From NCBI RefSeq assembly GCF_900117415.1, contig NZ_FPEI01000002.1, positions 186,001 through 250,000 of the forward strand: a stretch of 64,000 nt of DNA. Direction: 5' to 3'. A model generated the notes under the pieces. The model did no database searches. It was given only the letters and a program-made list of their open reading frames with translations, and had not been told where the DNA came from. Both the position numbers and the translations under genes were made by a program. Origin of the DNA: Hyphomicrobium sp. CS1BSMeth3 (GTDB lineage: Bacteria; Pseudomonadota; Alphaproteobacteria; Rhizobiales; Hyphomicrobiaceae). This document shows positions 43,932 through 54,227 of the stretch, piece after piece; positions within the stretch are counted from its first letter, which is position 1; every line of letters begins with the position of its first letter.

Positions 43932-45002
43932 TCAGGGTGTGTTGGGGGCGCCCTTCGTCGGCGGCTTCGCTCCGGCCCCCTTCTTGGATTGCGTCACGAA
44001 GCGATCCTCGTCCGGCACCGGCTCGACTTCGATCGTCTCCGCATCGCGCGCACTCGTGCCGAGCAGCTTGGGATCGACGGGCGAGCCATTGGCGTGCCCA
44101 TTCACGTGCTTCAGCGGATCAGACGACTTCGCCGCCGTCGCGATCTTGGCACGTCCGGCCATGAGAATGCCGACGATACGCGCCAGCGTCTCGGTGAGCT
44201 TGTGGCGATGCACGACCATGTCGATCATGCCATGGGCAAACAAGTACTCGGCGCGCTGGAAGCCCTCGGGAAGCTGCTCCCGGATGGTCTGCTGGATCAC
44301 GCGCGGGCCGGCAAAGCAGATGAGCGCGCCGGGCTCGGCAATCTGGATGTCGCCGAGCATGGCATAGGAAGCGGTCACACCGCCGGTCGTCGGGTCGGTC
44401 AGCACAACGATGTAGGGAAGGCGCGCCTCGCGCAGCTTCTGCACCGCGATCGTCGTGCGCGGCATCTGCATGAGCGAGAGGATGCCTTCCTGCATGCGCG
44501 CACCGCCCGAGGCCGCGAACAGGATGAAAGGATGGCCCTTGGCCACCGCGTGCAGCATTCCGGTGATGATGGCTTCGCCCGCCGCCATGCCGAGCGATCC
44601 GCCCATGAAGCGGAAGTCTTGCGCCGCAACGGTCACGGCCTGGCCGCCGAGACGGCCATCGGCGAGCAGCACGGCATCATCGAGCCCGGTCGACGCCTTG
44701 CTGTCCTTGAGACGGTCCGTGTAGCGCCGCCCGTCGCGGAACTTCAGCGGATCGACGGGCACTGCAGGCACCGGAATGCGCGTGTAGCTCGCGCCATCGA
44801 AGATGTGCTTCAGGCGCTGGTCCGCGGACATGCGGTCATGATGGCCGCAGCAAGGGAAGACGAGCTGGGATTCCTCGAGCGTCCGCCGGTCCGACATCTG
44901 CCCGCAGCCGGGGCACTTTTTCCAGAAATCATCGGGCGGCTCACGACGGGTCGTGAGCAGGCTCCGAATCTTCGGACGGACGACGTTGTTGATCCAGTTC
45001 AC
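43932..45002 (-). CDS. accD: Acetyl-CoA carboxylase carboxyltransferase beta subunit
   Basis: 356 aa subunit that, with AccA, transfers CO2 from biotin to acetyl-CoA in fatty-acid synthesis. Crotonase-like core: [60 protein letters not shown]. The N-terminal zinc ribbon keeps the first pair (CPGC) but the second reads FPCC-GHH instead of CPKCGHH, so one expected Cys is Phe with a shifted Cys beside it. The C-terminal tail of about 60 residues is extended and charged. 203 bp after trpA. Confidence 0.96.
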   Translation of the reverse strand: MNWINNVVRPKIRSLLTTRREPPDDFWKKCPGCGQMSDRRTLEESQLVFPCCGHHDRMSADQRLKHIFDGASYTRIPVPAVPVDPLKFRDGRRYTDRLKDSKASTGLDDAVLLADGRLGGQAVTVAAQDFRFMGGSLGMAAGEAIITGMLHAVAKGHPFILFAASGGARMQEGILSLMQMPRTTIAVQKLREARLPYIVVLTDPTTGGVTASYAMLGDIQIAEPGALICFAGPRVIQQTIREQLPEGFQRAEYLFAHGMIDMVVHRHKLTETLARIVGILMAGRAKIATAAKSSDPLKHVNGHANGSPVDPKLLGTSARDAETIEVEPVPDEDRFVTQSKKGAGAKPPTKGAPNTP

Positions 45003-45205
45003 GCGACTTCGGCTCCTCAGAGCAATCTTTCGAGCAGTTCTCGGCGAGCAGTCCTATCTCAGCCCGGCCGCTCCGCCTACTATGCCCGCGCGTCCAGCAG
45101 CACAGCGATCAAACGTCGCCCAATTGTGGCGAGCCTGTGGCGCGAGGACCTGTAAGTCTAGAGATCCTTAACCAAGAGGCCAATTCGCCGCCGCCGATGT
45201 GCACA

Positions 45206-46045
45206 TCAAACACGCGCCGTCGCGCTGCGCAATCCCGCCGCCAGGTTCTGAACGATCCTGTGCACGGCGGAGATGGTATCCGGCCCGGCCCGGCCATCCG
45301 GCCCGAGCGTCGTGCGGATCGTCTCGACCAGGGCCGAGCCGACCACTACGCCATCGGCGCAGTCCGCGAGCGTCCGCGCCTGCTCCGGCGTGCGAACGCC
45401 AAATCCCACCACCACCGGTAGCGGCGTCGAGCGTTTGATGCGCGCCACCTGCGCGCGCACATCCGATACCACCGGGGCGGCGGCCCCGGTAATCCCGGTA
45501 ATGGAAACATAGTAGACGAACCCCGACGTGTTCGCGAGGACCGCGGGCAGGCGTGCATCGTCCGTCGTCGGCGTAGCGAGGCGGATGAAGCTCAGGCCCC
45601 GCTCGATAGCCGGCAGGCAGAGCTCTTCGTCGGCTTCGGGCGGCACGTCGACGACGATCATGCCATCCACGCCCGAATCCCGCGCCTCATCGAGGAAGGC
45701 ATCGTTCGGGTAGACATAGATCGGGTTGTAATACCCCATGAGGATGATCGGCGTGAGATTGTCCTTCTCACGGAATTCGCGCACGAGCTGAAGCGTGCGC
45801 TTCATGGTCTGGCCGGCCTTGAGCGCGCGCAATGAGGAGGCCTGCACGGCAGGGCCGTCGGCCATGGGATCGGAGAACGGCATTCCGATCTCGATCACGT
45901 CGGCGCCGGCTTCGGGAAGCCCGAGCAGGATCGCCTTGGAGGTTTCGTAGTCCGGATCGCCAGCCGTGACGAAGGTCACGAACGCCGGGCGCCCCTCGCG
46001 CTTCAGCGCGGCAAAGCAGCGGTCGATGCGGGTTTCGGGGCGCAT
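45206..46045 (-). CDS. trpA: Tryptophan synthase alpha subunit
   Basis: 279 aa TIM barrel cleaving indole-3-glycerol phosphate. [19 protein letters not shown]; catalytic Glu in [20 protein letters not shown]; Asp in [16 protein letters not shown]; phosphate loop [11 protein letters not shown] and VVVGSALVE. Starts 6 bp after the unknown gene that separates it from trpB. Confidence 0.97.
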   Translation of the reverse strand: MRPETRIDRCFAALKREGRPAFVTFVTAGDPDYETSKAILLGLPEAGADVIEIGMPFSDPMADGPAVQASSLRALKAGQTMKRTLQLVREFREKDNLTPIILMGYYNPIYVYPNDAFLDEARDSGVDGMIVVDVPPEADEELCLPAIERGLSFIRLATPTTDDARLPAVLANTSGFVYYVSITGITGAAAPVVSDVRAQVARIKRSTPLPVVVGFGVRTPEQARTLADCADGVVVGSALVETIRTTLGPDGRAGPDTISAVHRIVQNLAAGLRSATARV

Positions 46046-46051
46046 TGGGGA

Positions 46052-46498
46052 TCAGCTTTCGTTCTTAGCGGCCAGCTCGTTGAGCGAGGCCTGCAAGGCT
46101 TCGAGAATCTTGCCGCGCAATTCCTGCTCGGCTGGCTCGCGCTCGTTCATATCGGCAGGAATGAGCAGATTGGCGATGTCCTCACGCAGCGCATCGATCA
46201 GCTCTGCAGCCGCAAGACCACTGCGCACACTCGGCAGCACGACATCGTCGTTGTCGGCCTTGACCTCGCGCACCTCGCGCGTGCCCTGCGATGTGGCTTT
46301 GGAAACCGGCGCACCTGCCGCGGCATTGCGCCCGGGAAACATCTTCTTGTGCAGGCCCTCGATATAGCTCGCGTCCTCGGCGGCAAGCGTGCCAGCCTTG
46401 TGCTCGCCGAGTAGCTCGCGCAGCGTCTCCTTGGTCTCGTCCCACACGCCCGTGTGCTTGAGAAGGTCGTCGACGCGCTGCTCGATATCCACGGTCAT
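46052..46498 (-). CDS. Unknown gene between trpB and trpA
   Basis: 148 aa, acidic and largely helical, with no signal peptide or membrane helix. Start MTVDIEQRVDDLLKHTGVW has GGGAGAG directly upstream. The central segment KMFPGRNAAAGAPVSKATSQ is low-complexity; the C-terminal half (ELIDALREDIANLLIPADM to LQASLNELAAKNES) looks like a helical hairpin. It is 25 bp after trpB and 6 bp before trpA, so it is translated within the trp operon, whose partners form the alpha2beta2 synthase. Family not recognised. Confidence 0.85.
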   Translation of the reverse strand: MTVDIEQRVDDLLKHTGVWDETKETLRELLGEHKAGTLAAEDASYIEGLHKKMFPGRNAAAGAPVSKATSQGTREVREVKADNDDVVLPSVRSGLAAAELIDALREDIANLLIPADMNEREPAEQELRGKILEALQASLNELAAKNES

Positions 46499-46523
46499 TC
46501 TCTCCCCGTCCCTCCCAAGCCGA

Positions 46524-47762
46524 TCAGATTTTCATCCCGAGATAGCCGGCGACCGCAAACACGTCCTTGTCGCCGCGCCCGCACATGTTCATGACGAGGA
46601 GATCGTCCTTCGGCAGTGTCGGCGCGAGCTTCATCACGTAGGCGAGCGCGTGCGAGGGCTCAAGCGCGGGAATGATCCCTTCGAGCTTGGCGCAGAGCTG
46701 GAAAGCTGCGAGCGCTTCGGTGTCGGTGATCGGGACATAGCTCACACGCCCCGTATCCTTGAGCCATGAGTGCTCGGGGCCGACGCCCGGATAGTCCAGG
46801 CCCGCCGAGATCGAATGGCCTTCGAGGATCTGGCCGTCCTCGTCCTGGATGAGATACGTGCGATTGCCGTGCAGAACGCCCGGGCGGCCACCATTCATCG
46901 ATGCGTTGTGCCCGTTGGGCACATCAATGCCGTGACCGGCCGCCTCGACGCCGAAGATCTTGACGGACTTGTCGTCGAGGAAGGGATGAAAGAGGCCGAT
47001 CGCGTTCGAGCCGCCGCCGATCGCCGCGACGAGCGTGTCCGGGAGCCGGCCTTCGCGCTCGAGCATCTGCTTGCGCACTTCGTTGCCGATCACGGCCTGG
47101 AAGTCGCGCACCATGGCAGGATAGGGATGCGGGCCCGCCGCTGTGCCGATGATGTAGTAGGTATCGCGGACGTTGGTCACCCAGTCGCGCAGGGCTTCGT
47201 TCATGGAGTCCTTGAGCGTTCCCGCACCCGCCGTCACCGAATTCACCTTGGCGCCGAGCATGTGCATACGCGCGACGTTCGGCGACTGACGAGCGACGTC
47301 CGTCGCGCCCATGTAGATCTCGCACGGCAGACCGAAGCGCGCGCATACGGTCGCGACCGCGACGCCGTGCTGGCCGGCGCCCGTCTCCGCGATAATGCGC
47401 GTCTTGCCCATGCGCCGCGCGAGCTGGATCTGACCGAGGCAATTGTTGATCTTGTGGCTGCCCGTGTGGTTGAGCTCGTCGCGCTTGAAGTAGATCTTGG
47501 CGCCCTTCAGGTGCTCGGTCAGGCGCTCGGCGTAGTAGAGCGGGCTCGGCCGGCCGCCGTAGTGCTCCAGGAGATCGCGTAGCTCGGCCTGGAAGGCCGG
47601 ATCGTTCTTTGCCGCCTCGTAGGCCTTTTCGAGCTCGAGGATGAGCGGCATGAGCGTCTCGGCGACGAAGCGCCCACCGTAGAGACCGAAGAAGCCGTGA
47701 TCGTCAGGCCCGGCACGGAAGCTGTTGGGGGCCTGAGGCTCGGATTTGGTCGGGGATGGCAT
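46524..47762 (-). CDS. trpB: Tryptophan synthase beta subunit
   Basis: 412 aa PLP enzyme condensing indole and serine. PLP Lys in [36 protein letters not shown]; phosphate-binding [14 protein letters not shown]-terminal [19 protein letters not shown]. The start at ATG 47762 matches the family N terminus although the frame continues upstream. 37 bp after trpF. Confidence 0.97.
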   Translation of the reverse strand: MPSPTKSEPQAPNSFRAGPDDHGFFGLYGGRFVAETLMPLILELEKAYEAAKNDPAFQAELRDLLEHYGGRPSPLYYAERLTEHLKGAKIYFKRDELNHTGSHKINNCLGQIQLARRMGKTRIIAETGAGQHGVAVATVCARFGLPCEIYMGATDVARQSPNVARMHMLGAKVNSVTAGAGTLKDSMNEALRDWVTNVRDTYYIIGTAAGPHPYPAMVRDFQAVIGNEVRKQMLEREGRLPDTLVAAIGGGSNAIGLFHPFLDDKSVKIFGVEAAGHGIDVPNGHNASMNGGRPGVLHGNRTYLIQDEDGQILEGHSISAGLDYPGVGPEHSWLKDTGRVSYVPITDTEALAAFQLCAKLEGIIPALEPSHALAYVMKLAPTLPKDDLLVMNMCGRGDKDVFAVAGYLGMKI

Positions 47763-47799
47763 GGTTGTGCGTATCCGGTTCTGGCGCGGTGTCGGCGCC

Positions 47800-48459
47800 T
47801 CAGGCTGGGGCGTGCACCGCGCGGGCGGCGTCGATGAAGCGGCGAATGAGATCAGGGCTCTTGATGCCGGGCGCCGTCTCGACGCCCGAGGAGACGTCGA
47901 CGATCGTTGCGCCGGTCGCGGTGATCGCGGCGCCGACATTCTCCGGCGTGAGCCCGCCCGACAGCATGTACGGCACGCGGTCCTTCACGCCATCGAGCAG
48001 GTGCCAGTCGAAGGCGAGGCCGTTGCCGCCCGGGAGCGCGCCGGCGAGATCCTTCGGGGCCTTCGCGTCGAACAGGACGAGCCGCGCGATGCCGACATAG
48101 GCGAGCGCCTGCGCGGCGTCGGCGGCCGTCTCGACCTTGATCGCCTTGATCACGGATTTGCCCCAGCGGCGCGTGATCTCGATGACGCGCTCGGGCGTCT
48201 CCGATCCGTGGAGCTGGAGCATGTCGGGATTGACCGTCTGCACGATCCGCTCGATCTGCGCGTCATCGGCATCGACGATCAGCGCCACGATGGTTGCCTG
48301 GCCGCGGGCGAGCTCGGCGAGCTCTGCCGCAACCTCGGGTGCGAGGCTGCGTGGGCTCGGCGGGTAGAAGACGAAACCCACGAGATCGGCACGCGCGGCA
48401 AGCGCCGCCTGGAGCGCCTCCGGCGTCTTGATCCCGCAGATTTTGACTTTCACCGCCAT
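47800..48459 (-). CDS. trpF: Phosphoribosylanthranilate isomerase
   Basis: 219 aa TIM barrel. Catalytic Cys in [40 protein letters not shown]; catalytic Asp in LVLFDAKAP; the phosphate loops [14 protein letters not shown] and VDVSSGVE. First gene of the trpF-trpB-x-trpA run. Confidence 0.97.
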   Translation of the reverse strand: MAVKVKICGIKTPEALQAALAARADLVGFVFYPPSPRSLAPEVAAELAELARGQATIVALIVDADDAQIERIVQTVNPDMLQLHGSETPERVIEITRRWGKSVIKAIKVETAADAAQALAYVGIARLVLFDAKAPKDLAGALPGGNGLAFDWHLLDGVKDRVPYMLSGGLTPENVGAAITATGATIVDVSSGVETAPGIKSPDLIRRFIDAARAVHAPA

Positions 48460-48536
48460 TCAGCAGCCTAAGGAGCGATTGTCGTGCGGCCGAGGCCGCG
48501 GATGCCCGCATCCTATGCCGGTTTTTCGGACCCGGA

Positions 48537-49181
48537 TCAACGTCTGCCGCCATCCTGGGGGCGCCCGGGACGGGCCCGGTAGGGCGGCAGCGACCAGCCG
48601 AACCAAAGGGCCAGCCCGCGCACGAGGAGGCAGGCAAGGAAGCCCGCCAGCAGGGCATTGGACTGGGCGAGGCCGAGCGCCTGACCGCCGACGAAGACGG
48701 CCGCCCCTGCCAGCGCCGCCGTCACGTAGATTTCCTTCCTAAGGAGCACCGGCACCTCGCCGCCGAGGATGTCGCGAATGATGCCGCCGAAGGTCGCCGT
48801 GATGACGCCCATCACGATGGCGATGACGGGGTTCGGGACCACCTCGAGCGCCCGATCCGCGCCGACCACGGCGAAGAGCGAGAGCCCGATCGCGTCGAAC
48901 CAGAGGAGCAGGCGGTAACGGGACTCGGGCAGGTGGGCGGTGAAGAACAGGACGACCGCGACGATCACGCAGACGAGGATGTAGGCCGGCTCTTGCACCC
49001 AGAAGACAGGAAGGCGACCCAGCAGCAGGTCGCGCACCGTGCCGCCGCCGACGCCCGTCACGATCGCGAGCAGCGCGAAGCCGAAGACGTCCATCTCCTT
49101 GCGCGAGGCGACGAGCGCACCCGTCGCCGCGAAGACGGCGATGCCGAACCAGTCGAGCGCGATGAGAAGGGATGCGTGCAT
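48537..49181 (-). CDS. TRIC/UPF0126 cation-channel-like membrane protein
   Basis: 214 aa with seven predicted helices in two similar three-helix halves. Each half carries the glycine-rich signature: TGVGGGTVRDLLLGRLP and TATFGGIIRDILGGEVP. Prokaryotic TRIC proteins are trimeric K+/monovalent cation channels. Single gene between the trp block and lapA. Confidence 0.92.
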   Translation of the reverse strand: MHASLLIALDWFGIAVFAATGALVASRKEMDVFGFALLAIVTGVGGGTVRDLLLGRLPVFWVQEPAYILVCVIVAVVLFFTAHLPESRYRLLLWFDAIGLSLFAVVGADRALEVVPNPVIAIVMGVITATFGGIIRDILGGEVPVLLRKEIYVTAALAGAAVFVGGQALGLAQSNALLAGFLACLLVRGLALWFGWSLPPYRARPGRPQDGGRR

Positions 49182-49290
49182 GCTTTATGGCCGCGGGCTG
49201 CTGGGAGGAAGGTGCTTCGCTTGCGATCCGTGGTGCTATGCCCGCGGCGGCCATACCGACAAGTCGAATGCGTAGCCGCGGGCTGTGCTT

Positions 49291-49412
49291 TCTTCCCCTT
49301 CTCCCCGTTCTGACGGGGAGAAGGTCGGGATGAGGGGCGGCGCCACTTACTGACGTCGGAGTATGCCGCCGCCCCTCACCCTAACCCTCTCCCCGCAAGT
49401 GCGGGGAGAGGG
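49291..49412. repeat. GC-rich composite palindromic repeat
   Basis: Two inverted arms. The left has CTCCCC-GTTCTGAC-GGGGAG followed by GATGAGGGGCGGC; the right has GCCGCCCCTCACCCTAACC followed by CTCTCCCCGCAAGTGCGGGG. Same broad class as the repeat at 33578-33678 (inner stem plus CCCTAACC-like spacer). It fills much of the 262-bp gap between the TRIC and lapA genes, which are on the same strand. Confidence 0.85.
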
Positions 49413-49443
49413 GATCCGCTGCGATTTGTTGGAAGCTTGTGCC

Positions 49444-49812
49444 TTATCGCCCCGCGACGGCGAGGGCCTTGCCGGCACCCTGCTCGCGCCGTTGAGCGGC
49501 GAGCGTCTGATCGCGCTCGCGGGCGAGGCGGTCGGCCTCGGCCTGCCAGCGCAGCGCCTCCTGGGCGCGGCGGCGGGCCGTGCGGCGCCATCGGGCCTGG
49601 GTCATCCAGGTCGCGGTCCCGCCGAGGGCGACGCCGATCACGAGCGCAGTAAGCAGGTAGACGTAGAAGGGGAGGTCGATCCAGAGGACGGGCGTCTCAG
49701 GCCGGAAAGGATCGAGCACGAGCCGGACCGCGTGCCGGTTGGCGACGGCCAAGGTCACGAGGATTGCGGCAGCCGGAAATGCCACCAGCAGCCAGACGAT
49801 ACGCCTCAGCAC
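49444..49812 (-). CDS. LapA-domain (DUF1049) membrane protein
   Basis: 122 aa with two N-terminal helices (VWLLVAFPAAAILVTLAVAN and LPFYVYLLTALVIGVALGG) linked by NRHAVRLVLDPFRPE, the typical DUF1049 pattern, then a basic coiled tail. E. coli LapA with LapB controls LPS synthesis; no lapB is nearby. The GTG at 49812, 9 bp after GGAGGG, matches the family N terminus (LRRIVWLL), although the frame is open further upstream. Next to ihfB as in other Rhizobiales. Confidence 0.85.
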   Translation of the reverse strand: MLRRIVWLLVAFPAAAILVTLAVANRHAVRLVLDPFRPETPVLWIDLPFYVYLLTALVIGVALGGTATWMTQARWRRTARRRAQEALRWQAEADRLARERDQTLAAQRREQGAGKALAVAGR

Positions 49813-49906
49813 GATCTCACCCTCCGACCCCGGCCGGAGGAGACATCTCCGCCCGCCAACCACAAGCGCCACCACCCTCCGCCAGGGCGCGGCGCGTCAC
49901 GCACGT

Positions 49907-50194
49907 TTACCCGGCGTCGCCGTTGAGCCGCTCGCGCAGCTCTTTTCCGGTCTTGAAGAACGGCACGAACTTCTGCCCGACCGAGACCGTCGCCCCGGTG
50001 CGCGGATTGCGCCCGGTACGCGGGGGGCGGTGCTTGACCGTGAAGGCGCCGAAGCCACGGAGCTCGACCCGGTCACCACGGGCGAGCGCCTCGACGATTT
50101 CGTCAAAAATGACGTTCACAATGCGCTCAATGTCACGATGAAATAAATGCGGATTCGCCGCGGCGATCCTCTGTATAAGTTCTGACTTGATCAC
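49907..50194 (-). CDS. ihfB: Integration host factor beta subunit
   Basis: 95 aa DNA-bending protein of the HU/IHF family. [60 protein letters not shown] with the intercalating-Pro region RNPRTG. Chosen start is GTG 50194, which gives normal length; 34 bp after sppA, so probably one transcript. Confidence 0.96.
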   Translation of the reverse strand: MIKSELIQRIAAANPHLFHRDIERIVNVIFDEIVEALARGDRVELRGFGAFTVKHRPPRTGRNPRTGATVSVGQKFVPFFKTGKELRERLNGDAG

Positions 50195-50228
50195 GACAGC
50201 CTCGCTCCCCGGTGAACTTTCTTGAAAT

Positions 50229-51200
50229 TCATCGATTTTCCAGAGGCTGCCAAACTGCAACAAGACCGTCAAGCTGCAACGTCGCAAGAACACGCGCATT
50301 CATCAACCGCGTCGCCGCATCTCCGAGCGGTCCCCCGATCCACTGCGCCATGGCCATGGCGGCATCCCCGAGGAGCCCCCAGGCCGGTTCCCGCGCCGGC
50401 TTCCAGTCGACGATCCTGAGGTCCTTGGTCACCCCTCGGGTCTCCTCGAGCCAGCGCCGCACCTCGTCCTCGCCGCCGATACGGTCGATGAGCTTATGGC
50501 TCAGTGCCTCGCGTCCGGAGTAGATGCGCCCCTGCATGAGGCCCGGCACGGCAGCCGTATCGATGCCGCGCCGCTCGGCGACGAGGCCCGCGAACCACTG
50601 GAAGGAGTCCGCGATCATGTTCTGCGCGACCTCCTTGCCCGCCTCGTCGGTCGGCTGGAAGGGCGAGGGCGTCGCCTTGAGGGGGCCGCTCTTCACCTCG
50701 TGCATCTTGACGCCGAGCTTGGACATGAGCTCCGTCACCTCGGCCCATTGGAAAATCACGCCGACGGAACCGGTGATCGAGTTGCCGCGGGCGACGATCT
50801 GGTCCGTCGCGAGGCCGGCGATATAGGCTGCCGAGGTCGCGACCGTACCGAACTGGGCGACGACCGGCTTCTTCTCCGAGACCTTGCGAATGGCGTCATA
50901 GAGCGCCTCGCCACCGGTGGTGGTGCCGCCGGGGCTGTTGATGAAGAGAATGAGCCCCTCGACATTGCGCGCGTCCGCGACCCGCCTGAGCAGCTCGAGC
51001 TGCTTGCGGTCCTCCGTGATGACGCCTTCGAGCGATACGCGGGCGATCTGCTTGGTGCCGATCCGCGATGTCTGGTCGGCCGTGAGGCCCACTGCGGCGC
51101 CGATCGCCAGCAGAACTGCGAGAATGGCAAGTCCCCGCCAGAAGGAGGCGCGCCGACGAAGTCTGCGGCGGTCGAGTACGGCTTCGGTTTCGAGCGACAT
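50229..51200 (-). CDS. sppA: Signal peptide peptidase SppA (short, S49)
   Basis: 323 aa membrane-bound peptidase degrading cleaved signal peptides. N-terminal anchor ([20 protein letters not shown]); [20 protein letters not shown]; nucleophile region [20 protein letters not shown], where the commoner SGGY is [18 protein letters not shown]; dyad Lys in [17 protein letters not shown]. It is the short, single-domain form. A second S49 enzyme is at 26479-27336. Confidence 0.94.
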   Translation of the reverse strand: MSLETEAVLDRRRLRRRASFWRGLAILAVLLAIGAAVGLTADQTSRIGTKQIARVSLEGVITEDRKQLELLRRVADARNVEGLILFINSPGGTTTGGEALYDAIRKVSEKKPVVAQFGTVATSAAYIAGLATDQIVARGNSITGSVGVIFQWAEVTELMSKLGVKMHEVKSGPLKATPSPFQPTDEAGKEVAQNMIADSFQWFAGLVAERRGIDTAAVPGLMQGRIYSGREALSHKLIDRIGGEDEVRRWLEETRGVTKDLRIVDWKPAREPAWGLLGDAAMAMAQWIGGPLGDAATRLMNARVLATLQLDGLVAVWQPLENR

Positions 51201-51479
51201 GAGGGAGGCCTCTTCAGTTGGGCTGCGCTGCGCGCCGCCAACGCCCTTGGCGCACTGATAGCGGGATTATTCAGGTCCCTCAATGTAGTACCGCCCTCGA
51301 CGGAAAGAAAGAAAAGCAGCGCACGGCTGGATAACGACTGGTTGAGCGTTCACCGCCGGTTCAGCCACGGGCCCACGATCCGCCGCCAAAAGGCCCGCCC
51401 CCATCCGCAATGCCTCCGAAATACGGCCCGGAACACCGGCTAGTTGCATGTGGGCTGAATTTTCTGGGAGTGACACTCA

Positions 51480-52640
51480 ATGCATTTGCGCCTCGCCGCC
51501 CCGATCATGTTCGCCGCCGCCAGCCTCGGCATGGCCAGCGCCGCGACCGCGGCCCCCGACGCCGCCACCACGATCGCCGCCCCGCACACGCACGAGAACC
51601 TCGCCATCTTCCTCGTGCGCGGCCGCTCGATTGAAGGCGCCGCGCCGGCCACGCTCGAGGAGGCCCTCGCCAAGGGCTCTGTCGTCGTCCACGAGACCGG
51701 CAACGTGCGCGAGCTCAAGATCGAGAACACGGGCAATGAGCCGGTCTTCATTCAGTTCGGTGACCTCGTGAAGGGCGGCCAGCAGGACCGCGTGCTGACG
51801 ACGAGCCTGCTCATTCCGCCGCGCTCGGGCCGGATCGCGATCGGGGCCTACTGCGTCGAGCAGGGGCGCTGGAACAGCCGCGGCACTGAGGACGTGACGA
51901 AATTCTCGGCGTCGAACGCTCAGCTCTTCTCGCGCAAGGCCAAGGTTGCGATCGCACGCGCGCCTGTCGCGGGGGCCGAGTCGCGCCCGGCCGCTCCCGC
52001 GGAACGTGGTACGTGGCGAAACAGCTTGAGCGCCGAGCCGCTCATCAACCAGGTCCGGCCTGGGGTCCAGCTCCCGGCCCCGGATTCGCAGCGCATCATC
52101 CAGGAGCGCAGGCCACGCAGCCCGAGCGGTCAGGGCGAGGTCTGGGACAGCGTCGCCGTGGCGCAGCACCAGCTCGCGGCGCGCCTCGCAGCGCCCATGG
52201 CTTCCGAGCAGTCCAAGACAAGCCTTCAGCTCACGATCGAGAACGAGCGGCTGAAGAAGGCGCAGGAGACCTTCGTCACGACGCTCGAGCCGAAGGCGCT
52301 CACGGACGATACGGTCATCGGCGTCGTGATCGCGATCAACGGCAAGGTCGCGAGCGCCGACATCTACCCGTCCAACGGGCTCTTCAAGAAGATGTGGCCG
52401 AAGCTCGTGCGCGCAGCCGCGACCGAAGCACTCGCCAATCCCCTCAGTGAGGCATCAAAGGCTCCCGAAATCGCGGAAGTCGAGGCGTTCCTGGCCGCCG
52501 CCGAGCGCAGCGAGGCCAACACGCGGGCGCTCGCGAACATCGCCCAGCACGAGACGCGCGAGAGCGCCGACGTCCTCAAGGTCGAGGCGCGCACCGCCGA
52601 GGGCCGCTGGATCCATCGCAACTACCTGGCTGCCAAGTAG
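51480..52640 (+). CDS. Secreted ARPP-1 domain (DUF6569-like) protein
   Basis: 386 aa with signal peptide (LRLAAPIMFAAASLGMASAA, then TAAPD). The next 170 residues match the ARPP-1 pattern: VHETGNVRELKIENTGNEPV, GDLVKGGQQDRVLTTSLLIP and CVEQGRWNSRG. A second half continues the fold with DDTVIGVVIAINGKVASADIYP and FKKMWPKLVRAAATEALAN. These proteins are of unknown function, first noted near ADP-ribosylation-related genes; no such genes are present here. Single gene with GGGAG before the ATG. Confidence 0.8.
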   Translation: MHLRLAAPIMFAAASLGMASAATAAPDAATTIAAPHTHENLAIFLVRGRSIEGAAPATLEEALAKGSVVVHETGNVRELKIENTGNEPVFIQFGDLVKGGQQDRVLTTSLLIPPRSGRIAIGAYCVEQGRWNSRGTEDVTKFSASNAQLFSRKAKVAIARAPVAGAESRPAAPAERGTWRNSLSAEPLINQVRPGVQLPAPDSQRIIQERRPRSPSGQGEVWDSVAVAQHQLAARLAAPMASEQSKTSLQLTIENERLKKAQETFVTTLEPKALTDDTVIGVVIAINGKVASADIYPSNGLFKKMWPKLVRAAATEALANPLSEASKAPEIAEVEAFLAAAERSEANTRALANIAQHETRESADVLKVEARTAEGRWIHRNYLAAK

Positions 52641-52661
52641 GAGCGGCGAAGTAGGGAGGGC

Positions 52662-54227
52662 TCAAGCCGCCGCGGGGCGCGCTGCGGCCGGGCGCGCGGC
52701 CCTGTGCTTGTGCGGGTTCTTCATGAAGAGCAGCGCCGGCATGCACACCAGAATGACGACGGTGATGAGCTGATAGTCGGCGATGTAGGCGAGCAGCTTT
52801 GCCTGCTGCACCACCGCGCGCTCGAGCGCCGCCAGACCGACCGGATCGGTAAGGCTCCACGGCGCGGGCAGATGGATGTGGCGGAAGATCTCGTTGTCCG
52901 GCCGGACATGCTCGGTCAGCGTCGACTGATAGGTCTGGCTCGAGCGCACGAGGTAGCTCGAGAACAGCGCAACGCCGAGACTGCGGCCGATATTGTTCAC
53001 CAGTGAATAGAACGAGGTACCGGCATCGCGCAGCTCGGGCTTCAGCGTGACGAAAGCCACCGAGTTCAGCGGCACCATGAACGCACCGAACGCCAAGCCC
53101 TGGACGAAGTTGTTGATGACGAAGGCCGTCATGTCGATGTCTTCGGTGAAGGTCGAGAGCTGCCACATGGTGGCGGCCATCACGATCATCGCCGTAGCGA
53201 TCACCTTCCGAGGATCGACGTAAGGCAGCAGGTAGCCGACCAGGAACGAGGCGAGCATGGTGCCCGCGCCTCGCGGGGCCATGGCATAGCCGCTGAGCAG
53301 GGGCGGATAGCCGCCGATGTCCTGGATGAAGGGCGGCATGATCACGAGGCTGCCGAAGATGAGCACGCCGAAGAGCGTCCTCAGCACCGTGCCGGCGAGA
53401 TAGTCGCGATCCTTGAAGAGCACAGGCTCGATGAAGGGCGTGCTGGTCGTGAAGACATTGACGATGAACAGCCAGAGGGCCGCGAAGCCGACCAGCGCGA
53501 TCGTCACCATCATCGGCGACTCGAACCAGTCGTAACGCTCGCCGCGGTCGAGGATGAACTGGAGGGACGCAATCGCGATGCCGAGCGTGACGAAGCCGTA
53601 GTAGTTGAACTTGCGGAACGTGCGCACGCCCGTCCGCGGCACTAGAAAGGCCGTCATCAGGAAGGCGGTAACGCCGATCGGCAGATTGATATAGAACGCC
53701 CAGCGCCACGTCAGATACTCGGTGACATAGCCGCCGATCGTCGGGCCGAAGACCGGGCCGAACATCATGCCGACGCCCCACCACGCCATAGCAATGCCGA
53801 GCTTCTCGCGCGGGTAGATCGTCAGCAGAGAGGACATGCCGAGCGGCAGCAGCGCCGAGCCGAAGAAGCCCTGGACAGCGCGCCACACGAGGATCTCCGA
53901 GAGCGACATCGAGTGGCCGGCCAGCATGGCACTGCTCGTGAAGCCGGCGATGCAGATGAGGATCAGTCGCTTGCGACCGAACATGCCCCCGAGCACGCCC
54001 CAGACCGGCGTGAACACGGTGAGCGTAATGAGATAGGACGTGATGACCCAGGCAATCTGGTCCTGGGTCGCGGAGAGCTCGCCCTGCATGTGACGCAGCG
54101 CAATCGATACGGTCGCCGTATCGAACACTTGCACCAAGGGGCCCAGAATGAGGGCAATCGTGATTAGGAGCAGGCGGCCGCCACCATAGGCAGGGGGCAT
54201 TCCCGCCGGTGACGCCGCAGTGCTCAT
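52662..54227 (-). CDS. emrB: DHA2-type MFS efflux permease (EmrB-like)
   Basis: 521 aa with about 14 membrane helices. DHA2 signatures: IALILGPLVQVFDTATVSIALR, WVITSYLITLTVFTPVWG, FGRKRLILICIAGFTSSA and WAFYINLPIGVTAFLMTAFL. Extrudes drugs or lipophilic compounds with the EmrA-like adaptor, whose gene overlaps it by 4 bp (ATGA). Last gene of the marR-emrA-emrB operon. Confidence 0.93.
   Translation of the reverse strand: MSTAASPAGMPPAYGGGRLLLITIALILGPLVQVFDTATVSIALRHMQGELSATQDQIAWVITSYLITLTVFTPVWGVLGGMFGRKRLILICIAGFTSSAMLAGHSMSLSEILVWRAVQGFFGSALLPLGMSSLLTIYPREKLGIAMAWWGVGMMFGPVFGPTIGGYVTEYLTWRWAFYINLPIGVTAFLMTAFLVPRTGVRTFRKFNYYGFVTLGIAIASLQFILDRGERYDWFESPMMVTIALVGFAALWLFIVNVFTTSTPFIEPVLFKDRDYLAGTVLRTLFGVLIFGSLVIMPPFIQDIGGYPPLLSGYAMAPRGAGTMLASFLVGYLLPYVDPRKVIATAMIVMAATMWQLSTFTEDIDMTAFVINNFVQGLAFGAFMVPLNSVAFVTLKPELRDAGTSFYSLVNNIGRSLGVALFSSYLVRSSQTYQSTLTEHVRPDNEIFRHIHLPAPWSLTDPVGLAALERAVVQQAKLLAYIADYQLITVVILVCMPALLFMKNPHKHRAARPAAARPAAA

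Noticed and set aside
42541-44367. A 608-codon open frame on the plus strand through folC and accD.
   Set aside because: It is fully antisense to two genes with complete family motifs. Long antisense frames are expected at this GC content.
49291-49412. A CRISPR-like array.
   Set aside because: There are only two inverted arms, with no direct repeats or regular spacers. It is a palindromic intergenic element.
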